Positions 32,937 through 44,952 are shown, numbered from the stretch's first letter. The stretch is DNA of 64,000 nucleotides from Porphyra umbilicalis (GCA_002049455.2 KV919037.1:42635-106634), one strand, 5' to 3'. Numbers and translations: made by a program. Notes: generated from the sequence alone by a model not told the origin.

Positions 32937-35402
32937 TTACGCCGAGGTGCACGACGTGAAGCAGCCCTTGACCTTGGCGAGGAACCCCCCACTCGCTGCC
33001 GTCCCCGCCCGGGCGCTCTTGTTTACCCCAGCAGTTGCCCGCCCGGCCGCCCCCGTCACCTTACCCGCCGCGCCCGTGGCGAGGCCCTTGGCAGCCCCTA
33101 CGCCGGCAGTTAGCGTGGCACCAGCCGCCGTGCCGACGCCGCCTGCCGCGTCCGTTACCGAGTCGAGAGGGTCCGTGGCCGCCCCAGTCCCGGGCGCGAG
33201 CACCACAACGGGGGTGGCCCCGTCGACAGATGCCGTTGTACCGTCCGCGTCAACGGGCGTCACGGGGGCCACGCCAATGGCCACCTCTTCGTCGTCCTCT
33301 GTGGACGTTGTGGCCGCGACCTCCGGCGCGCCATCAACGAGGTCCTCGTCAGGGACGGCGAGAGCGGCCTCGGCGGCTTCCGCAGCCCGCTGGCCGTCCA
33401 TTTCGACCGCCCGGCGGATCGCCTCATCGTCGCCCGACGGCATGGCTGTCGCGACAAAGGTGGTCATCGCCAGCGGGGCCACATCCGCCACGTCCCTGGT
33501 GCGGGAGTCAACCGCGTCGGTTGGGGCAGCCACAACAGGCACGGCCATCTCCGGCTCACCAGTGGCCTCGATAAAATCGTCGTCCTCCTCGTCATCATAA
33601 TCCAGGTCGTCGTCATCGTCTTTGTCAGAGGTGCCATCAGATGTCATGATGTCGTCGTCGGCAACGCCTTCCAGGTCGTCAGATTCAATGACTCCTGACG
33701 CAACAACAGTCGGCTCTTCTTCGTCGCTGTAGGTGGCGACTGCCGTCGCAACACCAACCGTGCCACCGACGGCGACCATGGCGGCTGCCGCAGCCGCGGG
33801 CGACGCATCGTCGGCATCATCAGCCTCCACGGGCGCAGATGCGGTAGCAATTGCCACCTCCTCAGTGACCAAGTTGGCGGTTGGCTCCGCGGCAGTCACC
33901 CATTCGGCCACAGGCTCCTCCGCTATGGGCATCAGCTCCACTTCCCGCGACGCTGCTGGCGGTGGCACCTGCTCGAACTCGGCATCTGGCTCAGGCTCCT
34001 CGACGACGGCCGCCTCGACTTCGACTGCCTCAACCGGCACTACCGGCACGACGGCGACGTCGACGGGTGCTGCGTCCTCAGGAACCTCTTCGGTCGGAAC
34101 CGCCGCCGCGACGGCGACCGGGAGCTCGGCCACCGCTGGCGCTTCCTCTGCCGCCGGTGCCACCACGGGCACGGCCGCCGTCGGCGTCATCGCCGACCGG
34201 GGCGACACAGCCGCATGTTTGTGCTTGACGAGCGCCGCGTTGACATCCTGCTCCATCGACGCCACGAGCGCCTCCTTCTCTGCCTCGTGGGCGGCGGCTT
34301 GACGTTCGAGCGCCACCGCCATCTCCTCCGTATGCTGCTTTTCCGCCTGTTCGGCGGCAGCCTTGGCCGCCGCCGCCGCCGCGGACGATGCAGCCGCGGC
34401 CGCAGCCGCCGCCTCGACGGCCTGCAACTTTTCAGCCTTGGCGACTTCGGCAACGTCAGACGCGGCTTCGGCGTCGGCGCGGGCAGCGACGGCCGCCTCC
34501 TCGGCTGCAGCTAGCTGGGCCGTCAGGTCTTCAACCTTGACAGTCGCCTCAGCCGCCTCGTCGGTCTTGGTCGCGACCAGGTCAGCGAGCGCCTTCTTCT
34601 CGATGGAAAGATTCTCCACCTGGGTCTCGAGGGCAGCGACCTTATCCGTCGCTGCTTCGATAGACTCTTCTAGAGCGGCCTTCTGCGCCGCCGCCTCGCT
34701 CACCACCTGCTCCTTGTCGTTCACCGCAGCAGCCACTGCCGCAGCCAATTCCTCCTTTTCCGCCTCGAGGGCCGCCGACTTCGACTCTGCATCGGCCTTG
34801 CCGACCTCCAGCGCCTCCTTTTCCTCCTTCGCCTTGGCCGCCGCCGTTGCAGCAGCGGTCGCCGCGGTCGCTGCCGCCACAGCCGCAATGCGCTCGTTTG
34901 CCGCAGCATCGGCCTGCGCCGTCTCAAGGTCGGCGGTCAGGGCCTTGACTTTGGAGCGGGCGTCCTTGTTGGCCCGCTTGGCTGCGTCCAAGTTGGCTGT
35001 AACCGTTGCCAGCTCCGCCACCTTGGCTGCCGCGTTGGCGGCGGTTGCCTCGGAGGCACGAAGGGAGGCAGTCAGCTCCGCGTTGGTGCACACGAGCGTC
35101 TGGTTTTCTGCCATGAGGCTGTCGGCGTCGGCCTCCAGCTTGCGGAGCTTCTTGTTGAGCGACCCGTTGAGGGAGTTGAGCTTGCCCATCTGTCGGTCGG
35201 TGGTGCGCTGCAGGGAGATGACATCGTCGGCGAGGGAGCCGAGGTGCTCCTTGCCGGAACCGGCGGACCGGCGGGGGGACGGCAAGCCGGGCGTGGGGAG
35301 GGCGGTGACGCCGCCAACGGGCAGTGGCACAGACGTCGAAAGCACCTCAGCGGGCGCCATCACCTCGGTGGCGCCGGCCTCGGGCATGCCGGGCGACGCC
35401 AT
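32937..35402 (-). CDS. long coiled-coil protein with acidic centre and basic Cys-tail
   Basis: 821 residues from ATG (35402-35400) to TAA (32939-32937), one clean frame. Residues about 50-395 are a continuous Ala/Glu/Lys heptad coiled coil (for example LRKLEADADSLMAENQTL and AALETQVENLSIEKKALADL). Residues about 400-630 are Val/Ala/Pro/Glu-rich and acidic, with an Asp/Glu cluster (SDKDDDDDLDYDDEEDDDF) near residue 600. The end is small, Gly/Ala-rich and basic (AKGLATGAAGKVTGAAGRAT) and closes KGCFTSCTSA, where paired cysteines could be lipidated or disulfide-linked. No family recognised; it could be a cytoskeletal, Golgi or membrane-tether protein. Upstream frame is also open, but the first sensible ATG is used. 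Confidence 0.75.
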   Translation of the reverse strand: MASPGMPEAGATEVMAPAEVLSTSVPLPVGGVTALPTPGLPSPRRSAGSGKEHLGSLADDVISLQRTTDRQMGKLNSLNGSLNKKLRKLEADADSLMAENQTLVCTNAELTASLRASEATAANAAAKVAELATVTANLDAAKRANKDARSKVKALTADLETAQADAAANERIAAVAAATAATAAATAAAKAKEEKEALEVGKADAESKSAALEAEKEELAAAVAAAVNDKEQVVSEAAAQKAALEESIEAATDKVAALETQVENLSIEKKALADLVATKTDEAAEATVKVEDLTAQLAAAEEAAVAARADAEAASDVAEVAKAEKLQAVEAAAAAAAASSAAAAAAKAAAEQAEKQHTEEMAVALERQAAAHEAEKEALVASMEQDVNAALVKHKHAAVSPRSAMTPTAAVPVVAPAAEEAPAVAELPVAVAAAVPTEEVPEDAAPVDVAVVPVVPVEAVEVEAAVVEEPEPDAEFEQVPPPAASREVELMPIAEEPVAEWVTAAEPTANLVTEEVAIATASAPVEADDADDASPAAAAAAMVAVGGTVGVATAVATYSDEEEPTVVASGVIESDDLEGVADDDIMTSDGTSDKDDDDDLDYDDEEDDDFIEATGEPEMAVPVVAAPTDAVDSRTRDVADVAPLAMTTFVATAMPSGDDEAIRRAVEMDGQRAAEAAEAALAVPDEDLVDGAPEVAATTSTEDDEEVAIGVAPVTPVDADGTTASVDGATPVVVLAPGTGAATDPLDSVTDAAGGVGTAAGATLTAGVGAAKGLATGAAGKVTGAAGRATAGVNKSARAGTAASGGFLAKVKGCFTSCTSA

Positions 35403-38239
35403 TTGGCAGGGATGCGGGTGGAAGGACGGGTGGGGGGACGTGCGGGGAGGAAGATGTAGCGTCGTGCGGACGACGGAGGGGGATCGGCCGCCCGTGGCGG
35501 TACGGGTGCGTGCACGGACGCGGTATCCGTGACCGGGACGCCGCGTCACGCGGCACGGAAGCGCGGGATGGCGGACCCGGGCGAGTGCGGGGGGTCGTCG
35601 GCTGCAGCCCGGTCGCGGGGCAGACACGCGGATGGCGCGGGTATCTCCCTCTCCTCTCGCCCGGCCGTTGGGGGTGAGGGGGCGGCGGTGTACACACGCA
35701 CACACGGGCCGACGCGGCGGCGGCTGCGCGCGCGTCGGGGCGGGCGGGGGCGGAGGGGGCCGTTCCACGCACCTCACGGCAAAACACAAAGACAGTTGTC
35801 GGCCGCCGGCGTGTAGGTGGCTTGCAGAGGCCTGGGAGGGGGTCGGGGGCGGATCGGCGGTCCCACTCTCGACGGACGATCTGGACGGCCGCGTCGTGAC
35901 AGCTCGGAGACCCTGTCAAGCCTGCCCAATTTGCAATGGATTTCGGCTGTATGATATAGCCACGAGCAGTCGGTTCTTTCCGACGAGCAGCGACCAGAGG
36001 TGAATGTCTTTCGGCAGCCCGTTTGTAAGACCGCGTCTTAGGCACGTTCTCTGGTCACGGCTGCGCGCAATCCTATCGGTCAGTTTCCGCGTCATACCAA
36101 CAGTGGCGACTCTGGTCGCGATGGACACGCATCCGGCTTCTCGCACCTCCTTCTGAGCACCTCTTCGCAGGTTGAGCTTCGGCGAAGCAGTCTGACGCTC
36201 TCAAGCTCCTCGCAGCACAGGAAGTGTCTTCTTGGATGCCGAGGAGGCTGGTTTGTTCACAAAGTCTGCACGAACACAGCCTCGACGTCCAGTTGTTGCT
36301 GGTTCCAATGACTGGCATCGCAGCCAATATTACTATTTGGTGCTCGGAATACACAAGTGACTCAACCTGCACATTTGCAAACCATATTTCAACCAGGAAC
36401 GATGTCTTGGCCAATTGTCGTGACCGACGGACGAGGACAATGATGGTGTCGGCCGCAAAGCACGTGGGCTCTGGGCGGGAGCCACAGACGCCGCGTGGGC
36501 CAGCCCTCGCTGCACTGCCGGTGACCGTGCGTAGTACCCAACCGGGCCAGAACGCCCCAAAACGGCGCTCGTGTACACTGTCAACCACCCTCTGTGCCCC
36601 TCTTGGACCCGCTCCGCCAGGGGCCTTCCCCTTTACGCGCACCCTGCCCGCCGCCGTGTCTGAGACGGGACCAGTCCTCCAGCTCCGCCGCTGCCACAAA
36701 CCGTGTCGTCTGCACACGCCGCCCCGAGTGCATGCGGTAGCTGCCCGGCGGCACGCTGATCGACGCTCGAAAAGTGTCTGCAGACTCCAACCTGTGGCAA
36801 ACGCTGCTGGGCGGGCTAGCGTCCGCGGTCGGGACCCCTCGTCCTCTGGACACCACAGCTCCAGCTGCCGCGTGGAGAAAGTCGGCCAAGTCGGCTACAC
36901 ACGCCACCTCCAGTCGTCAGTCAGCGAGCGTTGCTCTCTTCCACGATTCCGCCCGTGAACCGAACGCCCCCCGCGTGGCCGTGCTGGGCCATCACTCGCC
37001 TGGGTCCCTTTTTCAAGACTCGAGTGTCATTGACATCTGGACAGTTCATCACAGCAATTAGTCGGGCGCAACACAGTACCAGACGCAACACTTCCTGGTC
37101 CTTGTCAGTGTGCTCGACATGCCACACCCCGTGGCTGAAGGATGGCCAGCTATTCAACTAGAGCAGAGCTGCGGAGCTTCCATTGGTCAGCTTAGCCCAC
37201 CATGGACGTTTGGAGCTGAGTAACAGGTTTTGAGGCCGTCATCTATTCAAAAATGGGTGCATCTGAAAAAGCTTGCACTTGTTATGGCGTGTAGAGGAGA
37301 AACTTACCGGCTGGGACTGAGTAACCAGAAGTCATTACTGAGCACGGGTTCCCACCTCTGCTCCCTCGCCGCACGACGATTGATGACGGAGCAGGCGGGT
37401 GCAGCAGCGGCACCACGGGAATCGCTTGTTGGGTCGGCCTCGTGCTGCTTGCCTCGCGACACACCGGCTCGTGGGCAAGCAACGCCTGCTGGGATTACAC
37501 TTGGCCAAACACCGGGGTGGTCGTTTGCCTGCGTGGGCGTTGCTAGGTGTGGCGGGTCGGTGGGCGGAAGGGGGGCGTCCGGCTCGTGGAAAAACGCGAC
37601 CAGCAGCGGCAGCAATGCATGGCGGGCCGAGGGGAGGAGCCAAGCGTAAAACGAGGACGGCTTGAAGTCGTGGCCTGCCATCCGAATCGTCTCAGGTCCC
37701 ACGATTCGGAGGCGGGAGGCCTCATTGCATCACGCAGTGTGTGGCTACATCCAGGTCGCGACATGTGGTGTGGGTGTCATTGCCTCTGGCGAATGACAGC
37801 ATTGCTACAGGACCCCACAGCAGCCAGGCACTTGACCACACACACTTGGAAGAGGTTTACGACTAGGATATCTGTCCAACGGTTTCATCTGAAACATGGA
37901 AGACTCGGCTGTCGTCGCCTACGAGCAGGCTTCACAGCCATCCGAAGAGACAATTCGCTCGAAAAATGCAACAAGTGCATCGCTTCTCCTCCACTTTGAA
38001 AGTGGTCAACTCTGTCTCTTACACTTGGCAGAACTTGATCGCCGCATTCCATCCTCACAAAGGAGAGGACAGACATGAAGAGCCTCCCAGAGAAGGGTCG
38101 GGCCCGTGGCTTCGGCGTAGTCAGGTGTGGGTGATGGAAACAAAAGGGGTCCGTCACCGTACATGAAACTGACTACGACGGGTGTAGCGGTGGGGAGCAG
38201 AGGTAGGGGCTGGTGGGGGACGACAATGGAGGGGGGTGC
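35403..38239. other. long intergenic region
   Basis: 35403-35880 is GC-rich 5' flank of the coiled-coil gene. 35900-38170 is lower-GC with only short frames. No gene, terminal repeat or RNA gene recognised. Confidence 0.4.
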
Positions 38240-41200
38240 CTAGACGACGACGACGCACCCTCGTGTGGGAGCTGCGCTGCACTCCCTCCCCTGATTACCC
38301 CCCGCCACCGCCGCCACCCCCGCCGCCGACGCCCCGCACCCCCATCGGCGGGGGCTGCGTCGAAGCGGCAGCGGCGGCCGTGGGCGCGGCGGCCGCTGTA
38401 GACACCCAGGTCGAGGCCGCCGACGGTCACGGCACGGGCGGTGTCCCAGCCGCGCGGCGGCGGCGCGGCGGCGGCGGCGGCGGCGGCAGCGCCGGCTGGC
38501 GGTCGGGGGGCGGCTGGCGGACCCGGGAGCCCCCTCTGCGGAGGCTGCGCGGCGCTGCTGCGGGGCTTCCTCCCGGCGCGCACGGCGTTCGCGTCGGACG
38601 TGCGCGGCGGGTAGCGGCAGGCGTGTCCGTGCATAAACGGTGCGTCTGAGCGTGCAGCTTGCGTCGACGGCCACCGCGCGGCCGCGCGAGGCGCACCGCC
38701 ACGTCGGCCGGAGGGGACACCGCCGCGCCGGCCGGTGGGGGCGGGCACAGCGCACGTCCCCGCCGGCCGGCGGGTGCCGCGCGCGGTGCCGCCCGCTGGG
38801 AAGTCTCCGACGTGCCCCTTTCCCTGACGTCCGTGCCCGCCGCTCCCCCGTCGGGGCGCGGCGGGGGAAGGGGGGGGCGATGCCCCCACCCGTGGTCGCG
38901 CCCCAAACGGAGGGCGTGCACGGGTGGTGGCGCCGGCCTCCCCCCCGCCGCGTCGACGCATCACCCCGCACTCGATGAGGCGGCGGCGCCCCCCCCTCCC
39001 CACCTTCCACCTTGACGGTGGCGCCCCCCCTCTCTTCCATCTTGACGACGGCGGCGCTCCTCACGCCTCCCACGTCCTCCTTGACGGCGGCGCCCACGCC
39101 CCCGTCCTCCTTGACGGTGGCGCTCACGCCCCCTTCCATTTTGACGGCAGGCCCCCCGCCCCCGTCCTCCTTGACGGCGGGCCCCCCGCCCCCGTCCTCC
39201 TTGACGGCGGCGCCTGTGTCCCCGTCCTCCGTGACGGCGGCGCCCACACCCCCGTCCTCCTTGACGGCGGCGCCCACACCCCCGTCCTCCTTGACGGCGG
39301 CGCCCACGCCCCCGTCCTCCTTGACGGCGGCGCCCATGCCCCCTTCCTCCTCGACGGCGGCGCCCACGCCCCCTTCCATTTTGACGGCGGGCCCCCCGCC
39401 CGCGTCCTCAATGACGGCGGCGCCCATGCCCCCGTCCTCTGTAACGGCGGCGCCCATGCCCCCGTCATCCGTGACGGCGGCGCCCACGACCCTTTCCATC
39501 TTGATGGCGGGGCCCACGCTCCATTCTGCCTTGAGGGCGGGGCCCCCTCCCCCCTTCGCTTCCACCTTGACGGCGGGACCTTTGCCCCTTTCCACCTTGA
39601 CGGCAGGGTCCCCGCCCCCTTCCACCTTGACGGCGGGGCCCCCCCCACCATTCACCTGGACGGCGGGACCCCCCCACCCTTCACCTTGACGGCGGCCCCC
39701 CCCCCCCCCCGCTCGTGGCGGCCGCCCCCACGGCCGCCTGCACCGCCACCACCACCGCCGCCACGCCCCGATGTTTGGCACCCGTGTGCGCCACGACGGC
39801 CGCCCGCGAGGGAAACAGGCGAGCGGCGGCACCGCGCTTGGCCCCCCCCCCCGCCGCCACGCACACGCCACACCGGTAGGCGGCTTGGAGGAACCGCAGG
39901 GCCGGTCGGGCCGGCGGGGCGGGGGGCGGCAACCCCGCGGCGGCGGCCGCCACCGCCGTCGCCACCGCCGCCGTCGCCTGCCGCGTGCGCGTGGCGGGCC
40001 CCGGCGAGCCGGCGGCGGCGGCGGCGCGCGCCGCGCGCGCCGCGCGCACCGCCTCGGCGGCGGCCGTCCACGCCTCCACAACCGACGGCGGGGGGGTGGC
40101 GCCGAGGGGCACCCGCGCCGGCGCCGCGCCGCCGTGGCGCGCCGCGCTGTGGTCGGCAATGGCGGCGCGGGAGGTGAAGAGGCGCGTGCCAACGTCGCGG
40201 GGGGCCCCCCCGGCCGCCACCGCCGCCGCGCACAGGCCGCAGGTGTAGGGCGGGGGGTCATTGGAGGGCGGCCAGATCATGGGGGGGGGGGGGGGGGGGG
40301 GAGGGCGCGGCGGCGGCGGCAGCGGCGGCGGTGGCGGCGGCCATGGCGGCCGCCATGGCGGCCGCCGCCGTCGCTGTGGGCGGCGCAGCATCGGGTAGGG
40401 GGGGGGGGGGGCAGGCGGCGCGGCAGCGGCGGCGGCTGCGGCGGCGGCTGCGGCGGCGGCTGCGGCGGCGGCGGCTGCCGCCGCCGCCGTGACGGTTGCC
40501 GCCGCCGCCGCCGCCGTCGCCGGCGGCCCAGCGTCGGCGGCGGCGGGGGCAGGGGCGGGCGTCGGCGCGGCAGGGGCGGCGGCGGCGGCGGTGGCAGCGG
40601 CCGCCGCCGCCGCCGCCGCGGCCGCGGCCCCGCGCGTGCGGAGGGCGGGCCCGGGGGGCGCCTCCCCCGCCGCCACTGCGCGGGCGGCACGAGCGGCGAT
40701 GCGCGCCGGGCGGCGCGCGTCAATGGCGGCCAACTTGGCGGCGAAGCGCTCAGCTCTGGTCGGCCGCTTTTCGGCGGGGGGGGGGGTGGGGGGGCCGCCG
40801 CCGCCACGGCCGCCGTGGCGGGCCGCTTGGCGTTGCCGCCGCCGTCGCCACCGCCGTCGCCGCCGCCGCTGCCGCCGCCGTCGGCGTCGTCCCACGCCGA
40901 CGCCGCCGCCCACAGGCGCTTGCCCAACACTGTCCGCTTGCGTGGCAGCGCCGCGACGATGCGCACGACCGCGTCGTCGACGCTGAGGCCACGCGCTCCC
41001 GCGGCAGTGGTGCCCCCCCGCTCACCGTCGTCCTCGTCGTCGTCGTCCTCTTCCTCCCCCTCCGCCGCCGCCTCCTCCTCCTCCCCCTCCCCGTGGTCCT
41101 TCTCCTCCTCCCCCCCCTCCGCCTCGGCAGCCCCGCCCCCGCGAGCGCCGCCACGGAGGGGCGGCGTCACCCCGGGCATGCGCGCAATGATGCGCCACAC

Positions 41201-43711
41201 ACGACCGGCGACCTTTTTGGGGTCCTCCAGCCCGCCAACCACGTGCGGCACGCGGCGGCGGAGGGCGGCCACCGCCCCGACCGCCGCCTTGACCGCCTCC
41301 ACGGCAATGGCGGGAGGGGGCGCGGCGGCGGCACCGGCCGCCGCCGCCGCCGCCGCCGGCCCGTCCCGTTGTCCACCCTCGTCACCGCCCCCCACCCCGG
41401 AAAGACCCGGCAGCGCCCTGCCCGCGAGCACCGCGCGGAGGACGGGCAGGTGGAGGGGAAACAGCTCCCGCAGCCGCCCGTCCGTCACCCCCGCCGCCAC
41501 GAGCGTCGCCGCCACCACCGCCGGCGCCGCCGCCCGCCGCGCCGCCACCGCCACCTCCTCGTCGACGCGCACACGCGCGGTGGCGGTGGCCCAGGCGGCC
41601 CACGTCGGCATTCCCGGCGGCAGCGCCGCCGGCACGGCCACGTCCAGGACCTCCCCCCCCGGCCTGTGGTAAAACACTGTGCGGTCGACGCCCGCGGCGC
41701 GGCACGCCGCCTCGTCCAACACCGTCGCAATCCACTCGCGGGCGGCCTTGCCGCTGACCGCCGCCGCCGTCGGCGCCGCTGGCAGCGCCCGCACCGCCGC
41801 TGCCGCCGTGTCAATAGCCGCAACCGCCTGCGCGCGTGTCGTCGCACGCCCGTTGCGGCCGGCGCCCTTGACGTCATTGTCGGCAGCGGTGCCGACAGCG
41901 CGCACCGCCGAGAGGCTGCCGAGGAGCGCCCGCAGGTGCCGGCGGGGGACGGTTGCCGCCCACGCAGCGTCGCCGCCTGCAGCGGCCGTCACGCCAGCCG
42001 CCACGGCGGCGGCGGTGGTGTCGGCCACGGCCGACGCGGCGGCGGCCACCCGCTCCGCGTCCGCCGCCGCCCGCTCCCGCGCGTCAATCGCGTCGCCGAC
42101 GCGGACCGCGTCGCCGTGCGTGGCCCCCCCCCCCCGAGGGCGGCGGTCACGTCGGCCACCGCCGCCGCCGCCGCGTCACTGCCGGCGGCGGTGACGCGCG
42201 CGACCGCGTCCGCCCCGAGGCGCGCATACGCGGCGGCGACGAGGCCGAGCGCCCGCACCGCCGCCGCGCGGGACCCCGCCGCCCGCCCGTCGGTCCAGCA
42301 GAGCACCGGCTCAAGGGCGTCGACGGGGACGAGGCCCGCCCACGGGGGCGCGTCGAGGCCGCGCTCCGCCATTGCCGCACCGAGGCCATCTTGCGCGTCT
42401 GCAGCTCGCGTCGCCCGCCGGTCAGCGGGGGTGAGGGGCGGCGCCGACAGCGCCTCCACCGCCGCCAGCGACCCGTGGACGGTGAGGGCGAGCGCGAGCG
42501 CGTGCGTCAGGGCGTAGCGGGGGAGGACGACGCGCCACGCGCTCGTCGTTGTGGCCGCCACGGGGGCGGTCGCCCACGGCGCCGTCGCGTAGCGCACGTG
42601 GAGGAGGCGGCACACGTCGGCGCGGGGGAGGGTGCGGGCGACGGGCCAGGCGCCGGGCAGCGGCGGCGGGGGGGTGCCCCGTACGGCTGCGGCGAGCTCC
42701 CGGAGGGGGGCGAGGACGCCGGCGACGTCGGCATCTGCGAGGCGGCGGCAGATGGCGACGGCGGTGCGGCCTTCAGCGACCGCGTTGGCGCGGGTAAATG
42801 TGTGGCCGCCGAGGGTGTAGGTCGGCGGGGGGGGGGGGGGGGGGGGGCACGCCGGCGGCGAATGCGGGTGCGGGTGCGGGCGCGGGTGCGGGCGCCGCCG
42901 TCGGCGCGGCCGAGGCCGACCCGACGCGTGACGGTGGTGCCGCCGTGGCGGCGGGTTGATCGGCCTTGGGTTCGGCCTTGACCTTGACGCCCCACCCCAC
43001 CTGTGCCTCGCCGTCGACCCCGCCCCCCGCATGGGGCTCGGCCTTGACGTTGACGCCCCCCTCCGCCCGCGGCTCGCCCTCAATGCCCCGCCCCACATGG
43101 GGCTCGGCCTTGACCTTGACCCGCGCACCGGCCGGCACGCCCGCAGTGACCGGGACCCCCCCCAAGCACTCAAACACCCGCAGCGCGAGCGCGTTGCCAC
43201 ACACGGCCGCAAAAAATTGGCACGTGCGCGCGGCAGACGCCAATTCGCCCACCGACAAGCGCGCCGCCACCGCCCACCACACGTGCCGCGGCAGGTGGGC
43301 GACGGTCGCCACGGGTGGCGGCGCCGGCGGCGGGCCGTGCCCCCCCGCGTCGGGGTCGCCAAGCACCACCAGCGGGGGAAGGTCCACGTCGGCGGCCGCG
43401 GCGGCGGCGCGGTAGGCGCGCCGCCCGGCGGCGGCGCGGTCGCGCTTGGCCGCCGCCGCGGCGGCGGCGCGCCCGCGGGCGGTCGTTGCGCGCGCCTTGG
43501 CAATGGTCGCGGCGGCCTTGGTCGCCGCCTTCCGCGCCGCCCACTTGGATTTCATGCGGGCGCCGCGGGGGGTGCCGCCGCCACTGCCGCTGTCGCCGCC
43601 GCCGCTGCCGCCGCCGCTGCCGCCGCCGCCGCCGCTGCCGCCGTCGTCGCCGGCCGCGTTGGCGGCGCCGCCGCCGGCAGCCGCAGCCGAGGCACCCGCC
43701 GCAGCCGACAT
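38240..43711 (-). CDS. F-box and C2H2 zinc-finger protein with repeated SUMO-like sites, frame broken at homopolymers
   Basis: Starts at ATG 43711-43709. After a basic Ala-rich region comes an F-box-like block near 43300-43150 (VAHLPRHVWWAVAARLSVGE, then ASAARTCQFFAAVC), followed by three VKAEP motifs. Next a predicted folded region (YTLGGHTFTRANAVAEGRTA) and a long helical region with an acidic patch near 41030-41140. Two zinc fingers follow: YTCGLC ... DHSAARH near 40240-40130 and YRCGVC ... AHTGAKH near 39870-39760. The tail is a 10-residue repeat array (see separate entry). Frames switch at homopolymers near 42830-42847, 42121-42135, 40777-40790 and 39698-39712. The 3' end is uncertain: the frame used for the array runs to a stop at 38240, while another frame (to 38173) has less biased composition. 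An F-box suggests an SCF ubiquitin-ligase adaptor; substrate unknown. Confidence 0.6.
39010..39695 (-). repeat. 30-bp minisatellite encoding about 22 ten-residue units
   Basis: Imperfect tandem 30-bp units; on the minus strand each encodes a variant of GGVGAAVKED. Sixteen units carry a hydrophobic-Lys-x-Glu/Asp motif (VKVE, LKAE, IKME, VKME, VKED); the others have T, I or E in place of Lys. All three forward frames and the plus strand are also open, so the frame is chosen because it continues from the zinc fingers and matches VKAE motifs elsewhere in the gene. Confidence 0.85.
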
Positions 43712-44717
43712 GACAGGTACAAGAAAGAGTCGAGGGGGAACTGGGCGCACGGACGCCGTGCGGCGCCGGTGCGTGAGGCCGCCGGGCACAGGGGGGGGGG
43801 GGGGGGCACGCGCGGATCGGGGGCGGCCGGCGCGCGGCGGCCACGGGCGCGGCGGGGTGCGCGGCACGCCCGCGAGCACCGCTCGCTGCGTCAGCCGCGA
43901 CCGGTTTGGGTGGGGACGCGACGGATCAACAGGCTTGCAATTTCTTCAACTCAGTACAGTACCACCACTGAAAGCGCGTTCGCGAAAACAGAATCGTGCT
44001 CTGCACACCCTGCTTGAGTGGGCTGGTATAGGGGGAGCTCCCAGTCTTGCTTCTCTCGGGAGCCGGCGACTCCCCCTTACGCCTGAGCAGGGGTCAGGTG
44101 GAACCTGTCCGACGTTCCTTGCTTCTGGCACCAGGTCATTGTCCACGTTGCATTCTGCGCGGGAAAGTGGAAGCCTGATCTGACACTACCCTTTCGGCCA
44201 ATGAGCTGTCCCTTTTGAAGCACCAGCCAACCCGGTGCGACAACCCTGTTGAAAACCCAGAAGAGCAGGTACACTGGCCCTTACCTAGGCGTGTGATGGG
44301 AAGAGCTGGTCGAGGGGTATGAGCTGCGGCTGAATAGTGCGTGAGAGTTGTAGTTTTAGAAGACAGTCGCGGCGTCGCAATTGTCATCATCGCGGGGCAG
44401 GGGATACCGACTGGTTGGTTGAGGACTTAAGGACGGTCGCGGGGGGGGGGAGTTGGGTCGACGTTGAGGTCTTTGCTCAGCATTTTTCAGAACAGGCGGA
44501 TTCCGCAATCGAGAAGGCAAGAAACAGGGATGATCCATTTGAAAAGAGTAGAAATAAATCGAAAAGGAATCGGCACCAGCGATTCCGGGCAGCAGAGAGG
44601 GGGGACAACCGGATGCGGACTCATGAAAACATGAAAATAGATGTGCCAATTTTGAGCCCAATTTGGGGCGGATATTGAATGGCTCACATCGCTTGCGCAT
44701 GGGACTTGCATATCCTA
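43712..44717. other. intergenic, upstream of the F-box gene
   Basis: GC-rich for about 200 bases, then lower GC. A G run at 43791-43806. No gene recognised. Confidence 0.4.
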
Positions 44718-44791
44718 TCGTTATCTCGGATGGCTGAGAGGCGTTCTCAGGAGCGACGACAGCCTATCGTTATTTCTCGCGGAGATAACGA
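44718..44791. repeat. foldback-prone inverted repeat
   Basis: TCGTTATCTC (44718-44727) pairs with GAGATAACGA (44782-44791), and a second CCTATCGTTAT copy between them can also pair. CTGAGA/TCTCAG inverted pairs lie in and beside it. Part of a cluster of foldback sequences to 44952. Confidence 0.7.
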
Positions 44792-44831
44792 CACGCTGAG
44801 AATCGCTCTCACATCCAGCAATATGTGTGTG

Positions 44832-44856
44832 CATGGTCCCCGGGCCTGGGACCATG
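44832..44856. repeat. perfect 9-bp inverted repeat
   Basis: CATGGTCCC (44832-44840), a 7-base loop, GGGACCATG (44848-44856). Confidence 0.9.
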
Positions 44857-44883
44857 GGTGTCAGCTGCGTGTCAGGTGTGGGC

Positions 44884-44952
44884 GGGCCATGAGGACAGCC
44901 ATCCTTGCTTGTGGGGTGCGCCCAGCAGTAAGGATGGCTGTCCTCGTGGCCC
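44884..44952 (+). repeat. hairpin with 23-bp arms and 23-nt loop
   Basis: Arm 44884-44906 (starts GGGCCATGAGGACAGCC) pairs with 44930-44952 along its whole length. The single difference is a T opposite G, a wobble pair if transcribed from the plus strand. Arm and loop sizes resemble a small-RNA precursor or a foldback element; no transcription evidence. Confidence 0.85.
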
